Assembly (NCBI GenBank): GCA_019420325.1
Contig: JAHZHK010000004.1
Span: forward strand, 1-44,337
From: Coriobacteriaceae bacterium
GTDB taxonomy: Bacteria; Actinomycetota; Coriobacteriia; Coriobacteriales; UMGS124
DNA: 44,337 bases
Direction: 5' to 3'
The notes under the pieces are model-generated. The model saw only the letters and a list, made by a program, of their open reading frames with translations, had not been told where the DNA came from and made no database searches. The position numbers and the translations under genes were made by a program. How positions within the stretch are numbered: the stretch's first letter is position 1; each line of letters opens with the position of its first letter. Below, piece after piece: positions 6,448-14,938 of this stretch.

Positions 6448-9366
6448 TTATCGCCGGTAAGAACCCCGTGCCATGCGCCATCTGAGGAGAATCGCGGCTC
6501 CTCCTGCAAGGGCCAGCGTGCCTGCGGCGTAGGCGACCGTGCCACCCTTGCCTCCCGTGGCAGGCAAGCTGGGTAATGCGTAGTTGGTCACCGTGGTGTA
6601 GAAATAGGCTGTCGTGTCAGAGCCGTCGACGAGCTTGTTGAGTGGTGCCTGGTTGCCCGATGAGTCTGTGATGGTGATGCCCGTGTTGCTCACGACGATT
6701 TGGTAGGTGCCCGCCGAGGCGGCCGTGCCGTTCGCCGGGTCGTGCTTGGTGTAGCCGGCCACGACACGGCTTTCCGTGAGCGTGTACGTGCCCGGTTTCA
6801 ACTCGCCGAAGTCCGCCGCAGCAACGGTTTGCCTAGCGCCGTCTCGCACGACGGTCATCTCGACGGTTTTTCTGGTGATGGCCTCCTCGCTGGCGTCGGC
6901 GAGTGTGAACTCGACGTTTTCGAGCGGATCGCCGTTCTCGTCCTGCTTGAGCACCATGAAGTTGGTGACAAGGGGGTCGCTCAGCTGCGCCGGTCCATCG
7001 CTTTCGCGCGATATGACATGAGTGCTGTCGAGGGAGGACCGTGTGAGCCCCGAGCTGCTCGTTGTCCAACAAAGGGGGGAGGAAGACGTCCATGTCAGGT
7101 TGGCCCCGGTGCTGTCGGTGTTCTTGTAGCCAAACGGTGCCTGCGTTTCCACCGCGCGGTATGTGCCCCAAGTCAGGCCGCTGAACGAGACGAGCCCGTT
7201 CTCGTCTGATGTTGCCGTCTTGCCCTCGACGTTGGTCCAAATGCCGTCGTCTTGTTGCTTTTGCAGCTGGAATACGGCCCCGGGCAGCGCTGCGCCCGTA
7301 TCGCCGGCAACTTTGGTGAACACCAGGTCGTACAAAAGGCCCTTCACCTGCGGTACCGGGAAATCGATGGTCGAGCTGTTGTTGTAGGTAAGCGTGGCAT
7401 GTGTGTTCACGTTGGAGACGGTCTCGCTGCCCACCTTTGCGCCGTCTTCCGACAGGCCCGCGCTTGCGCTTGGGTTGAGGCGCACCTTGTACACAAGCTC
7501 GGCCGCGTTGAGGTACCAGGTGCTCGTCGTGCCGCCCGACGTGACTGTCTGCGTCTCGGGCGATGCCTTGACCTCCGGTGTCCAGGTGAGCGTCTTCGAG
7601 TCGGCATCGTAAGAGGTTGTGCCATCTGCCTGGACGGTCTCGACGAACTCAATGTCGTCGCCCATGACGTCGGTCACGCTATTGAGAGCGGTTTTAACGG
7701 CGTCTTGGCGGATGAGCTCCCAAGCTTCCTGAGAGAGGGCGACTTGGTTCGTTCCATCTTTTTTTACATTGACGCCGAAGAGCATGTAATGAGAGTCGTC
7801 AATCTTGAGATAGAAAGTCACGTTGTTTGCTTTGGACCAGTAAATCTTGACGTTCTCAGCAAGGGTTTCTCCAGATGGATTTACTATCGTAAAATATGCC
7901 GAGTTGACATAGCTTGTCTTTCCGCTGACTTTAACGTCCTTAGCGCCCTCCATGGAGGTGACAATGGTCCCTACCTTCTCGGCATGATTCTTGTTTGACT
8001 CGGTTGCCTCGTAGTCAGCCGTTTCAAAGTAGCTGCTAAATGCCGCTTTATAGTCCACTGACAGATACACCAGGAACTCGTTTTCCACGCCCGTGGGCAC
8101 CACGTTCTTCTGCACGCGAACGGCTCCGTCGGGGGATGCCGTTTTATTGGCGCTGTCGTTGCCCTCGTAGGCGCCACTCTCAACCTGCCATTTGTTTGCC
8201 GCGTTTGCAGTAAGACTGGCGAGGTTCTGGTCGTCTGCTGCGCTTTGCGTCGTGACGGTCGGAGTGATGGCGGCGTCAGCGTCGACGTAGGCGAGCACCT
8301 CGGTGACGGTGGGTGCACTGAGCACCGCTTGCGCGTACACCACGTTTGCAGCCGTGCCCTCGGGGTTCGCGTCGTCGTTCACGTCGATCAGAAGCTCGTC
8401 GCCGTTGTCGGCCATTCCGCCTGCAAGTTGGGGGTTGCCGCTCATATAGGCGGTGCGTGCAGCCTCGCCCTGGTTGGACGATGCATCGGTGCTGTAGGCG
8501 GCGAACGTGAGCGTGAAGCCCGACGTGGCGCTCATCTCATCCAGCGTGTAGTTCTGCGGACCCGCCTGCACATGCACGGCAAGCATGGTGCGCCCTGTGC
8601 CGTGCCAGTTCTCGGCCATCGTTGCCTGCACGCTCTCTGGGGGCAGTGCAGTGTCCACACCCGCGCCGTTCCAAACGGATCTTGCCGTAACACTTGCAAC
8701 ATCCGCAAACACGCCGGTGGGCAGCAAGATATAGAACGTTCCCTGCGACTGGGGCAGGTAGGTGCCTGTGGCCACAAGGGGGTCGACGTCGGCATATCCG
8801 AGGGCTGTCTTTTGCTCCGAGGTAAACGTCGTGGTCTCCAGCAGCTGTGTTTCAAACGTGTAGGTGCCGCGGTCGCTCGTGGCATCGTAGGAGCTATTGG
8901 TGTTGGAGAGCGTGAAGGTGGAGCCGGACTGTGTTGCGCTGAGCGCTGCAGCCGAGGTGGAGTCGCCTGTATCTGCGTCTGCGCTGGGGTTGGAAGGCGC
9001 CTCGGCCCCCTCGCTGTTGGTCGTGCTTGAGTTTTCGGGAACCTCGTCGCTTGACAACGAGCCGCCCTGGATGCCGCTTTCATTGGCGGCTGGTCCTGAA
9101 GCGGCAGCGCTTTCGGCCGAATTCGAGGTCTCGCCGTCTATGCCTTCATCGCCGTCAGACGCGGGGGAGTCATCAATGGCTGGGGTATTCTGTGTGCCTG
9201 TTTCGCTTGCACTTGCAGGCTGATCTGCGGCGGTCGATTCGATGACGTTGGGGGTTTCGGCATCGAGCGCGAGCGCGTGGTGCGCGCCGCATGCCAGGGA
9301 GCATGCGCACAACGTAGTGATAATCGCCATAACGAGCGTCATGGAGCAGCGCCTTGCCCGAGCCAT
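6448..9366 (-). CDS. Large LPXTG pilus tip/adhesin protein (SpaA-like domains)
   Basis: A 972-residue secreted protein, first gene of the pilus operon. It has a signal peptide of about 34 residues, then about 120 residues rich in Ser, Thr, Glu and Ala, then a large unclassified region to about residue 700. Two SpaA-like domains follow: LPGAVFQLQK with E-box TYRAVETQAPFGY, and DPLENVEFTL with TYTLTESRVVAGY. LPATG at 934-938, a hydrophobic helix and Arg residues end the protein. GGGAGG lies 6 nt before the ATG. Being longer than the backbone pilin and upstream of it is typical of a tip adhesin. The ligand is unknown; the large middle part holds no domain I can name. Confidence 0.85.
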   Translation of the reverse strand: MARARRCSMTLVMAIITTLCACSLACGAHHALALDAETPNVIESTAADQPASASETGTQNTPAIDDSPASDGDEGIDGETSNSAESAAASGPAANESGIQGGSLSSDEVPENSSTTNSEGAEAPSNPSADADTGDSTSAAALSATQSGSTFTLSNTNSSYDATSDRGTYTFETQLLETTTFTSEQKTALGYADVDPLVATGTYLPQSQGTFYILLPTGVFADVASVTARSVWNGAGVDTALPPESVQATMAENWHGTGRTMLAVHVQAGPQNYTLDEMSATSGFTLTFAAYSTDASSNQGEAARTAYMSGNPQLAGGMADNGDELLIDVNDDANPEGTAANVVYAQAVLSAPTVTEVLAYVDADAAITPTVTTQSAADDQNLASLTANAANKWQVESGAYEGNDSANKTASPDGAVRVQKNVVPTGVENEFLVYLSVDYKAAFSSYFETADYEATESNKNHAEKVGTIVTSMEGAKDVKVSGKTSYVNSAYFTIVNPSGETLAENVKIYWSKANNVTFYLKIDDSHYMLFGVNVKKDGTNQVALSQEAWELIRQDAVKTALNSVTDVMGDDIEFVETVQADGTTSYDADSKTLTWTPEVKASPETQTVTSGGTTSTWYLNAAELVYKVRLNPSASAGLSEDGAKVGSETVSNVNTHATLTYNNSSTIDFPVPQVKGLLYDLVFTKVAGDTGAALPGAVFQLQKQQDDGIWTNVEGKTATSDENGLVSFSGLTWGTYRAVETQAPFGYKNTDSTGANLTWTSSSPLCWTTSSSGLTRSSLDSTHVISRESDGPAQLSDPLVTNFMVLKQDENGDPLENVEFTLADASEEAITRKTVEMTVVRDGARQTVAAADFGELKPGTYTLTESRVVAGYTKHDPANGTAASAGTYQIVVSNTGITITDSSGNQAPLNKLVDGSDTTAYFYTTVTNYALPSLPATGGKGGTVAYAAGTLALAGGAAILLRWRMARGSYRR

Positions 9367-9520
9367 CTTCGGCCTCCCATAGAAGACAAGTAGGAGTTAA
9401 TAGTAACTAACATCTAATGCGAGACACGAATTAAAGTCCGTGCAAGGGGCAATTGCAAGCGTTTAGCAAGAAAATTAACTGTGGCGTACTATTTGGAGCG
9501 ATTAAAGTCATGTTTGGGTG
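9367..9520 (-). promoter_or_regulatory. AT-rich promoter region of the pilus operon
   Basis: The ~150 bp before the tip-adhesin gene are clearly more AT-rich than the surroundings. On the minus strand there are TTAATT, ATTAGATG and TTACTATTAAC segments. A single -35/-10 pair cannot be fixed with confidence. The region is the only plausible promoter site for the four-gene pilus operon. Confidence 0.45.
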
Positions 9521-10044
9521 ATTGCTCGCCCGAGCTGTCCTAAGGCCGCCGTCTTGCCCTCAACGCTACCCTCGTTTCCCTCTTATGAAGCGAACACTTG
9601 CAGCGACGCATGACTTCCCGTACGACTTCTCTACTTGCGAGGGGACGTGCGTGTCTCCCACGTACGCGCCGCGCCGCATGCGGCCTTCTTGTGTCCCACG
9701 CCGCGCCACGCCGTGGCGCAGCAGCAGCGAGTCGACGCACAGCCTGGCCGCAGCGCAGGCTCGCAAGAGGTCCTCGAGCAGGTGGCATGCGTAGCGCAGC
9801 TCTTCGACCTCGGGGCCCGGGAGCCTTCTGACGAGGTGCTTTAAGGGAGAGGTTTGCCTTGAGGGAAGGAACTGCGATGTGCAAGTTGCGTGAGCGCCCG
9901 AGCAGGCCGGCGGGAGGTGTGGCTTAGGGGCAGATATTGCCGCGGTGGGGCAAGCCAGAAGCGAAACGCGAAAGAGCCGGAGTGGTCGGGGCGGTGCCTT
10001 GCTTCAGGGCCGAGACAACCTGTCGAGTTGGGGTCGGGGCGACG
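9521..10044. other. Intergenic stretch, no convincing gene
   Basis: About 520 bp with only short GC-rich open frames. A plus-strand frame ending at 9844 gives a C-terminal-looking peptide (VACVAQLFDLGAREPSDEVL) but has no plausible start or full-length domain, so a gene remnant is possible but unproven. A short GCGCCACG/CGTGGCGC palindrome lies at 9703-9719. Confidence 0.4.
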
Positions 10045-10185
10045 AAAAGTCCCAAAAGTATGCGCTATAGTTCTTGCCAGTGCGGCACAGTGAAAACGAG
10101 CAGGCTGTTTACCTGCGATTATGTAATCCAATAAGACTCATGTACCGTAAGCAGGAACGTTATAGCGCATACTTTTGGCATTTTT
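10045..10185 (+). repeat. Palindrome-ended intergenic element, copy B
   Basis: 141 bp, same length and orientation as copy A (2213-2353) and identical at all but four positions. It has the same terminal inverted repeats (AAAAGTCCCAAAAGTATGCG left, CGCATACTTTTGGC right) and the inner GCAGG...CCTGC stem. It lies between the divergent pilus operon and the TVP38 operon. The short right flank (GGGTGCCTG) is also shared with copy A. Confidence 0.85.
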
Positions 10186-10434
10186 GGGATATGGGTGCCT
10201 GGCGCAGGGGCGTATGCGGCTATTTGAGGCGAGATATCGCCGCCGCTTATCCCGCCAGTGCCGCGTTTTATGCGACCGGCGCTGCACTAAGAACGCTTGT
10301 CCGCCATGCAAAAGGGCACCCTTCTGCGGCTCTGCCACTCGTCTCGTCGGTGAGGCAAGAACCCGTGCTTTTCGGTTTTGTCGTTTGCCGCGCTCCTGCT
10401 TGGATGGGTTCTCTTTGGGAAAGCGCAGGGTGTG

Positions 10435-10462
10435 TTGTCGTTTTTCAGGTGTCTGCTACACT
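10435..10462 (+). promoter_or_regulatory. Candidate promoter of the TVP38 operon
   Basis: TTGTCG (10435-10440), a 16-bp spacer, and TACACT (10457-10462) preceded by TGC, which makes an extended -10. It lies about 100 bp before the ATG at 10564. Called by eye from consensus only. Confidence 0.4.
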
Positions 10463-10563
10463 GGGCGGGTGCCCGTAATTCTGCAACGAGGCGATGAGGT
10501 GCGGCCCTTGTTCGGCCGTTTTTTCTGCATGCCCGTGCCGTCTTACGATTCGCAGGAGATGCG

Positions 10564-11610
10564 ATGTCATCCAATTCCATTGATTCCGCCAGCGAAACTG
10601 CTGTTGCCCCCGCTTCGAACAAGAACGTTTGGATCCAGCGCGGCATTTTGATTGCCGCCATCCTCGTGTTTGTCGCCGTCTATTTCTGTGTGCCGGCGGT
10701 GCATGAGTGGGTGGGTTCGGTGTTTACCATGTTTGCCACCGGCGATTTCTCGGCTGCAAGTGAGTTCATGGCGCAGTACGGCCCGGCCGCAGCCGTGGTG
10801 TCGTTCTTGCTCATGGTGTTCCAGTCGGTCATCGCTCCCTTGCCTGCCTTCCTCATCACCATCGCCAACGCCAACCTCTTCGGCTGGTGGCAGGGCGCGA
10901 TCCTGTCGTGGGCAAGTGCCATGGTCGGCGCCGCGCTGTGCTTCTGGATTGCCCGCGTCGTGGGCCGCGAGGCGGTGGAGAGGCTTGCCGGCAAGAACGG
11001 CATCCGCCAGATGGAGGAGTTCTTCCAGCGCCATGGCACCCAGAGCGTGCTCATCGCGCGCCTGCTGCCGTTCATGTCGTTTGACTGGGTGAGCTACTTT
11101 GCGGGTCTCACCAGCATGAGGTTCTGGTCGTTCTTCTGGGCGACGGGTCTGGGCCAGCTGCCCGCCACCATTGTGTACAGCTACGTGGGTGGCATGCTCA
11201 CGGGCGGCATGCTCACGGGCGGCGCGAAGCTCCTCATGACGGGCTTGCTTATCCTGTTTGCCCTGGCAATCCTGGTGGTTGTGATTCGCCAGGTGTATAC
11301 CGAGACGCAGAGGAAGAAGGACGCCGCCCAGGTTGCAGCCTCTTGCGAGCACGCGGCCGGCCTCGCCGCCCAGGCTGCGGCACCCGCCGAGCAGGCGACT
11401 ATCGCCGCCGCCCAGGTCGCGTCTGCCGCCGAGCAGGCGACTACCACTGCCGTGCAGGCTGCAGCCTCCTGCGAGCGGGCGGCCGGCTCCGCCGCCCAGG
11501 TTGCGGCACCCGCCGAGCAGACGACTGCCATCGCCGTGCAGGCCGTCGCTCCTGTCGAGCAGCTGGCTGGCTCCGCCGCCCAGGCCGCGTCTGCCTCCGA
11601 GCAGGACTAA
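10564..11610 (+). CDS. TVP38/TMEM64 family membrane protein with Ala-rich repeat tail
   Basis: A 348-residue multi-pass membrane protein with a VTT/SNARE-associated (DedA-like) domain. Hydrophobic segments surround FQSVIAPLPAFLITIANANLFG, and the hallmark GREAVERLAG plus the RLLPFMSFDWVSYFAGLTSM segment follow. Family members are DedA-superfamily proteins linked to lipid scrambling or transport, but the substrate is not fixed. The unusual part is the last ~95 residues: nearly seven copies of a 14-residue unit (AAQVAAPAEQATxx), all small and uncharged-to-acidic residues. Ribosome-binding site AGGAG lies 5 nt before the ATG. It is the first gene of a five-gene operon. Confidence 0.85.
   Translation: MSSNSIDSASETAVAPASNKNVWIQRGILIAAILVFVAVYFCVPAVHEWVGSVFTMFATGDFSAASEFMAQYGPAAAVVSFLLMVFQSVIAPLPAFLITIANANLFGWWQGAILSWASAMVGAALCFWIARVVGREAVERLAGKNGIRQMEEFFQRHGTQSVLIARLLPFMSFDWVSYFAGLTSMRFWSFFWATGLGQLPATIVYSYVGGMLTGGMLTGGAKLLMTGLLILFALAILVVVIRQVYTETQRKKDAAQVAASCEHAAGLAAQAAAPAEQATIAAAQVASAAEQATTTAVQAAASCERAAGSAAQVAAPAEQTTAIAVQAVAPVEQLAGSAAQAASASEQD
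11323..11607 (+). repeat. 42-bp in-frame tandem repeat
   Basis: About 6.8 copies of a degenerate 42-bp unit encode 14-residue repeats (AAQVAASCEHAAGL, AAQAAAPAEQATIA and so on) at the end of the first TVP38 protein. Frame is kept throughout. Confidence 0.8.
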
Positions 11611-11624
11611 CCGAGGCTGCAGCC

Positions 11625-12350
11625 ATGTCGCAGGCTCCTCGCCATCACAAGCTTCCGACCATCGAGGCCCCTTCCGTCTCGGTGGTCGTTCCTGTATACA
11701 ACGAGGCCCGCGTGCTGTCGGCGCTCATCCCGCAACTGCGCAAGCTCGCCGGGCGCTGCGAGCTTGTTGTGGCTGACGGCGGGAGCAGCGACGGTACGCC
11801 CGAGGAGCTGGTGCGCGAGTTTCGTGTGTTGGCGACCCCCAAGGGCCGTGCACGCCAGATGAACGAGGGCGCACGCGCGACCTCGGGGGACATCCTCTTC
11901 TTCCTGCATGCCGACAGCGTTTTGCCGCCCAGCCCCGTGGACCAGATTCTGCGCGTGGCGCGCACGCATGATGCAGGCTGCTTCGGCATTCGCTTCGACC
12001 GGCGCCATCCGGTGCTGTGGTTCTGCTCGTGGATGAGCAACGCGCGGGTGCGGGTTCGCGGCATCGCTTATGGCGACCAGGGCATGTTCATGCGGCGCGA
12101 GTTGTTCGAGGAGATGGGCGGCTTTCCCGACCTGCCCATCATGGAGGACCTCCAGCTGAGCCTTGACCTGCGCGCCCGGGGCGTGCGCTTTGGCATGACG
12201 CGCGACCGCATCACCACGTCGAGCCGCAGGTTCGGCAGGGGCACGGTGCAGATACTCAAGACCTGGTGCGCCATGGTGCCGCTGCGCAAGATGTACCGCG
12301 AGGGCGCGGACATCCAGGAAGTCGCCGCCCGCTATCGAGACATCCGTTAG
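11625..12350 (+). CDS. TIGR04283-type family 2 glycosyltransferase
   Basis: A 241-residue GT-A fold glycosyltransferase. Visible motifs are SVVVPVYNEARVL at the N-terminus, VVADGGSSDGTPEE, KGRARQMNEGA, FLHADSVLPPS (the DxD-like metal site), YGDQGMFMRRELF and PIMEDLQLSLDLRARG. This combination is that of the 'transferase 2, rSAM/selenodomain-associated' group (TIGR04283). That group and its TIGR04282 partner often sit near arsenosugar genes, but the acceptor here is unknown. The ATG at 11625 is 14 nt after the first TVP38 stop and is preceded by GAGG. The in-frame open region further upstream overlaps the TVP38 repeats and is not used. Confidence 0.85.
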   Translation: MSQAPRHHKLPTIEAPSVSVVVPVYNEARVLSALIPQLRKLAGRCELVVADGGSSDGTPEELVREFRVLATPKGRARQMNEGARATSGDILFFLHADSVLPPSPVDQILRVARTHDAGCFGIRFDRRHPVLWFCSWMSNARVRVRGIAYGDQGMFMRRELFEEMGGFPDLPIMEDLQLSLDLRARGVRFGMTRDRITTSSRRFGRGTVQILKTWCAMVPLRKMYREGADIQEVAARYRDIR

Positions 12351-12359
12351 GAGCAGACC

Positions 12360-13100
12360 ATGCGAAACGCCAAGCTTTGGGCCTTCGTTGGCGTCGCCAT
12401 CGCACTCTTTGCGCTCAACATGGCATTTGGCTGGTCGGATGCCCTGAGCGGCGCGGACGCCATGGCCACGATGCGCGCGCTGCTGGAGGAGAACGTGCTG
12501 GTGGCGGGCCTCGTGTACATGCTCGTGTCCACCGTTGCCTGCGTTGTGCTGATGATGCCCGGCTTCGTGTTCGCCTTGGTGGCGGGTGCCTTGTTCGGCC
12601 CCGTATGGGGGACGCTGCTGTGCTGGGCGGCCGTGACGGCGGGTGCGTTGGCGGCATTTGTCGCCGGGCGTTTCTTCCTCAAGGATGCTGTGAAGCCCCT
12701 GCTTGCGAAGAGCCCCGCGCTCAACAGGCTGCTCTTCGAGGGAGCCCACAAAAGCGACCTCTACCTGCTTGCCGTGACGCGCCTGGTGCCCGTGTTTCCC
12801 TACAACCTGCAGAATTTCGCGTATGGCATCACCGACGTGAGCTTTGGGCACTATGCGCTGTGCTCGGCGGCGTTCCTGTTTCCTGGGACGGCCGCTTACA
12901 CCGTGGCCGCCGCCGGCCTTGTCAACGAGGGGCAGCGCCTCGTGTGCTTTGCGGTCGCGGCGGTGCTGCTCGCGGTGACCCTGGTGGCGGCGCGCTCTCT
13001 CAAGGGGTGCGTGCAAGGACGGGAGCGGAGCGGCCGGACGGATGAGCGGCACGGCCTGCTCAAGAGGCGCGTGCAAGGACGGGAGGGTGAGCAAGCATGA
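12360..13100 (+). CDS. TVP38/TMEM64 family membrane protein, second copy
   Basis: A 246-residue multi-pass membrane protein of the VTT/DedA-like family. The core is visible as VVLMMPGFVFALVAGALFGPVWGT, AAFVAGRFFLKDAVKPLL, and RLVPVFPYNLQNFAYGITDVSF. It is more typical of the family than the first copy, but its last ~35 residues are an Arg-rich tail (SLKGCVQGRER, then LKRRVQGREGEQA) coded by a 60-bp duplication. AGGAG lies 6 nt before the ATG. Its stop overlaps the next start (ATGA). Two different TVP38 proteins in one operon suggest a heteromeric or two-step membrane process; this is inference. Confidence 0.87.
   Translation: MRNAKLWAFVGVAIALFALNMAFGWSDALSGADAMATMRALLEENVLVAGLVYMLVSTVACVVLMMPGFVFALVAGALFGPVWGTLLCWAAVTAGALAAFVAGRFFLKDAVKPLLAKSPALNRLLFEGAHKSDLYLLAVTRLVPVFPYNLQNFAYGITDVSFGHYALCSAAFLFPGTAAYTVAAAGLVNEGQRLVCFAVAAVLLAVTLVAARSLKGCVQGRERSGRTDERHGLLKRRVQGREGEQA
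13001..13090 (+). repeat. 60-bp duplication at the end of the second TVP38 gene
   Basis: CAAGGGGTGCGTGCAAGGAC (13001-13020) recurs as CAAGAGGCGCGTGCAAGGAC (13061-13080), each followed by GGGAG. It encodes the two VQGRE motifs of the C-terminal tail and supplies the GGGAGG ribosome-binding site of the next gene. Confidence 0.75.
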
Positions 13101-13909
13101 GCTTCGGCATGGCGTTGAGCATGTTCGAAAAAGGGCACTACCCGTTTGCCGCGTATCCGAAGAGCGCCTGCTCAAGTGTGCTGTTTCCCGGATGCAGCAT
13201 GACGTCGCAGTTTCCACGCACGACTGACGCCCTCGTTGGCCTGTGCCGGCGCATGGGGATGGGCGTGGCGTACGACTGCTGCGCGATGGCAGTCGCGTCG
13301 AGCGGGAAGGCCGAGCGTGCGGGGCGCATCCTCGTCCGTATTCGCGAGCGGCTTGAGGGCGTGGGATGCACGGAAGTCGTGTTGGCGTGTCCCAACTGCT
13401 ATGCGCATATGGCAGACAAGCTGGGCATTCGCTGCGTCTCAATCTACGAGAAGCTCCTGCAGTGGCAAGAGGGGCCGCAGGCCGAGAGGCTCGCGGAACT
13501 GCTGGGCACGGAGCGGCCGCGTCTGTGCGGGACCCTGTTCACCCCCTGTCCGGACCGTGCGACGAGGGCATGGGAGTCGCAGGTGCGCATGCTCATGGAC
13601 ATGGGGGAGGTGGAGCGGCTCCGCGGCGTGCCGTGTTGCGGCCTCAAGCCCGCGATTGCGCTGCGGGGTGGGCCCGTCGTGCGCAGGCTCGACGAGGCGA
13701 TTTTTGCCAAAGCGGCTGGTAGAGTACTCTATACAACCTGCGCGTCATGCGCAGGCCAGTTTGCTCGCATGGGATATGAAGGCAAGGTGCGCCATGTGCT
13801 GGGGGCGTTTCTCGGGGTGGACGAGGCTCCCGACTGCGTGCATGCCATTCCCAACCGGGCCCGCAGAAAGTTCGACCGCAACCTCGAGCCGATGGGGGAG
13901 GGGCGATGA
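13097..13909 (+). CDS. Double-CCG-domain Fe-S protein (HdrB/GlpC-like)
   Basis: A 270-residue protein with two cysteine-rich CCG-type modules. The first reads FPGCSM, YDCCAMA, ACPNCY; the second TPCPD, VPCCGLKP, TTCASCAGQF. The spacing C-xn-CC-xn-CxxC matches the CCG domain that binds an Fe-S cluster or performs thiol/disulfide chemistry in HdrB, GlpC and LutA. There is no ferredoxin domain, signal peptide or membrane segment, so it must work in the cytosol with a partner. The start overlaps the upstream stop by 4 nt and has GGGAGG upstream. Its place between a TVP38 gene and a TIGR04282 transferase suggests a redox step in the same pathway. The substrate is unknown. Confidence 0.82.
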   Translation: MSFGMALSMFEKGHYPFAAYPKSACSSVLFPGCSMTSQFPRTTDALVGLCRRMGMGVAYDCCAMAVASSGKAERAGRILVRIRERLEGVGCTEVVLACPNCYAHMADKLGIRCVSIYEKLLQWQEGPQAERLAELLGTERPRLCGTLFTPCPDRATRAWESQVRMLMDMGEVERLRGVPCCGLKPAIALRGGPVVRRLDEAIFAKAAGRVLYTTCASCAGQFARMGYEGKVRHVLGAFLGVDEAPDCVHAIPNRARRKFDRNLEPMGEGR

Positions 13910-14877
13910 GCAGCGGGGCGCCCAGGACGGTTTCCGACGGTCGGGCGGACAGTGCGCCGGGCGGCGTGCCGACCTGCAGCCGGATGGGCGGCGTGCCGGC
14001 CGATGCGCCGGGCGGCTTGCCGGCTTGCGGCCGGGCGGACAGTGCACCGGGCGGCATGCCGGCCTGCAACCGGGCGAGCGGCGTGCCAGCCTGCGGTCGG
14101 GCGGACGGCGCGGTGAGCGGCATGCCGGCCTGCAACCGGGCGAGCGGCGTGCCAGCCTGCGTGTCGAGCGGCTTGCCGGCTTGCGGCTTGCCGATCTGCA
14201 ACCGGGTGGTCGGCTCGTCAGCCGATGTGCCGACGCTCATCCTCTTTACCCGCGTGCCCAAGGCGGGGCAGGCCAAGACGCGCCTCATCCCGGCCCTTGG
14301 CGAGCACGGGGCGGCCGAGTTTCAGTGGCGTCTGCTGGCGCGACTTCTCGAGGAACTTCGACATGGGGCTGAGCAGGGGCTTTGGCGTCTGCGCGTTTAC
14401 TATTGCGGCACGGAGGGCCTCGAACGCCTGCGGTCGATGGCCGGGGAGGGCGTCGTGTTCGTGGAGCAGGCCGACGGCCCCGACCTGGGCGTGCGGATGT
14501 GTGCGGCGCTCGAGCGCGAGTTGGCGGCGGGTGCGCCCGCAGTGGGCCTCATGGGCTCTGACTTGCCTGAGGCGACGACCGGCGTCGTGGCCGAGGCGCT
14601 CGGGCTGCTCGAAGACCCTGCGGTCGACGTTTCCCTGTGCCCCGTCGAGGACGGTGGGTACTGGTTTGTGGGACTCAAAAGGCCGTTTCCCCAGTTGTTT
14701 GAGGGTACGGTCTATGGCGGCGCAAGTGTGTTCGAAGACGCCCTTGCTGCATGCGCCGCTCATGGCCGCGTGGTTGCCGTAGGTCCCCGCCTGCGCGACG
14801 TTGACACGCCCGAGGACCTGGCGTGGTTCGAAGACTGGGCGGCGGGTTCAGGGGCAAGGACTGCCCCGGCGGTCTAA
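13906..14877 (+). CDS. TIGR04282-type transferase with repeat-rich N-terminal extension
   Basis: A 323-residue protein. Residues from about 107 on are a DUF2064/TIGR04282 nucleotidyl- or glycosyltransferase-like domain: LILFTRVPKAGQAKTRL (a GT-A/nucleotidyltransferase-like loop), LMGSDLPEAT, LCPVEDGGYWFVGLK and RDVDTPEDL. The first ~105 residues are a low-complexity Gly/Ala/Cys/Pro-rich extension built of repeats such as GMPACNRASGVPACGRADG, not normal for the family. The ATG at 13906 overlaps the upstream stop (ATGA) and has a strong GGGGAGGGG site, so the extension is probably translated. A start near 14205 would give a normal-length protein. Partner of the TIGR04283 gene in the same operon. 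Confidence 0.82.
   Translation: MSSGAPRTVSDGRADSAPGGVPTCSRMGGVPADAPGGLPACGRADSAPGGMPACNRASGVPACGRADGAVSGMPACNRASGVPACVSSGLPACGLPICNRVVGSSADVPTLILFTRVPKAGQAKTRLIPALGEHGAAEFQWRLLARLLEELRHGAEQGLWRLRVYYCGTEGLERLRSMAGEGVVFVEQADGPDLGVRMCAALERELAAGAPAVGLMGSDLPEATTGVVAEALGLLEDPAVDVSLCPVEDGGYWFVGLKRPFPQLFEGTVYGGASVFEDALAACAAHGRVVAVGPRLRDVDTPEDLAWFEDWAAGSGARTAPAV
13940..14200 (+). repeat. GC-rich tandem repeats in the TIGR04282 gene
   Basis: The N-terminal coding region consists of degenerate GC-rich units. The clearest is a 45-bp near-identical pair at 14051-14095 and 14117-14161 (66-bp period), beginning GCGGCATGCCGGCCTGCAAC. The units encode repeated Pro-Ala-Cys motifs. Confidence 0.8.
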
Positions 14878-14938
14878 CTCGCCGAATCTGAGCGACGGGG
14901 GAGCCTGCCGGGGCGCCTCAGCCTGCCGCGAGTCTGCG

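Noticed and set aside
9635..9844. Small gene or pseudogene before copy B
   Set aside because: The peptide has a C-terminus-like end but no start signal and no recognisable family, so it is noted only as intergenic.
11607..13442. 611-codon minus-strand open frame opposite the TVP38/glycosyltransferase genes
   Set aside because: Lies wholly antisense to well-supported genes; a composition artefact of high GC third positions.
13906..14877. Complete arsenosugar biosynthesis locus
   Set aside because: Only the two transferase families are present; no ArsM-like methyltransferase or radical-SAM gene is found here.
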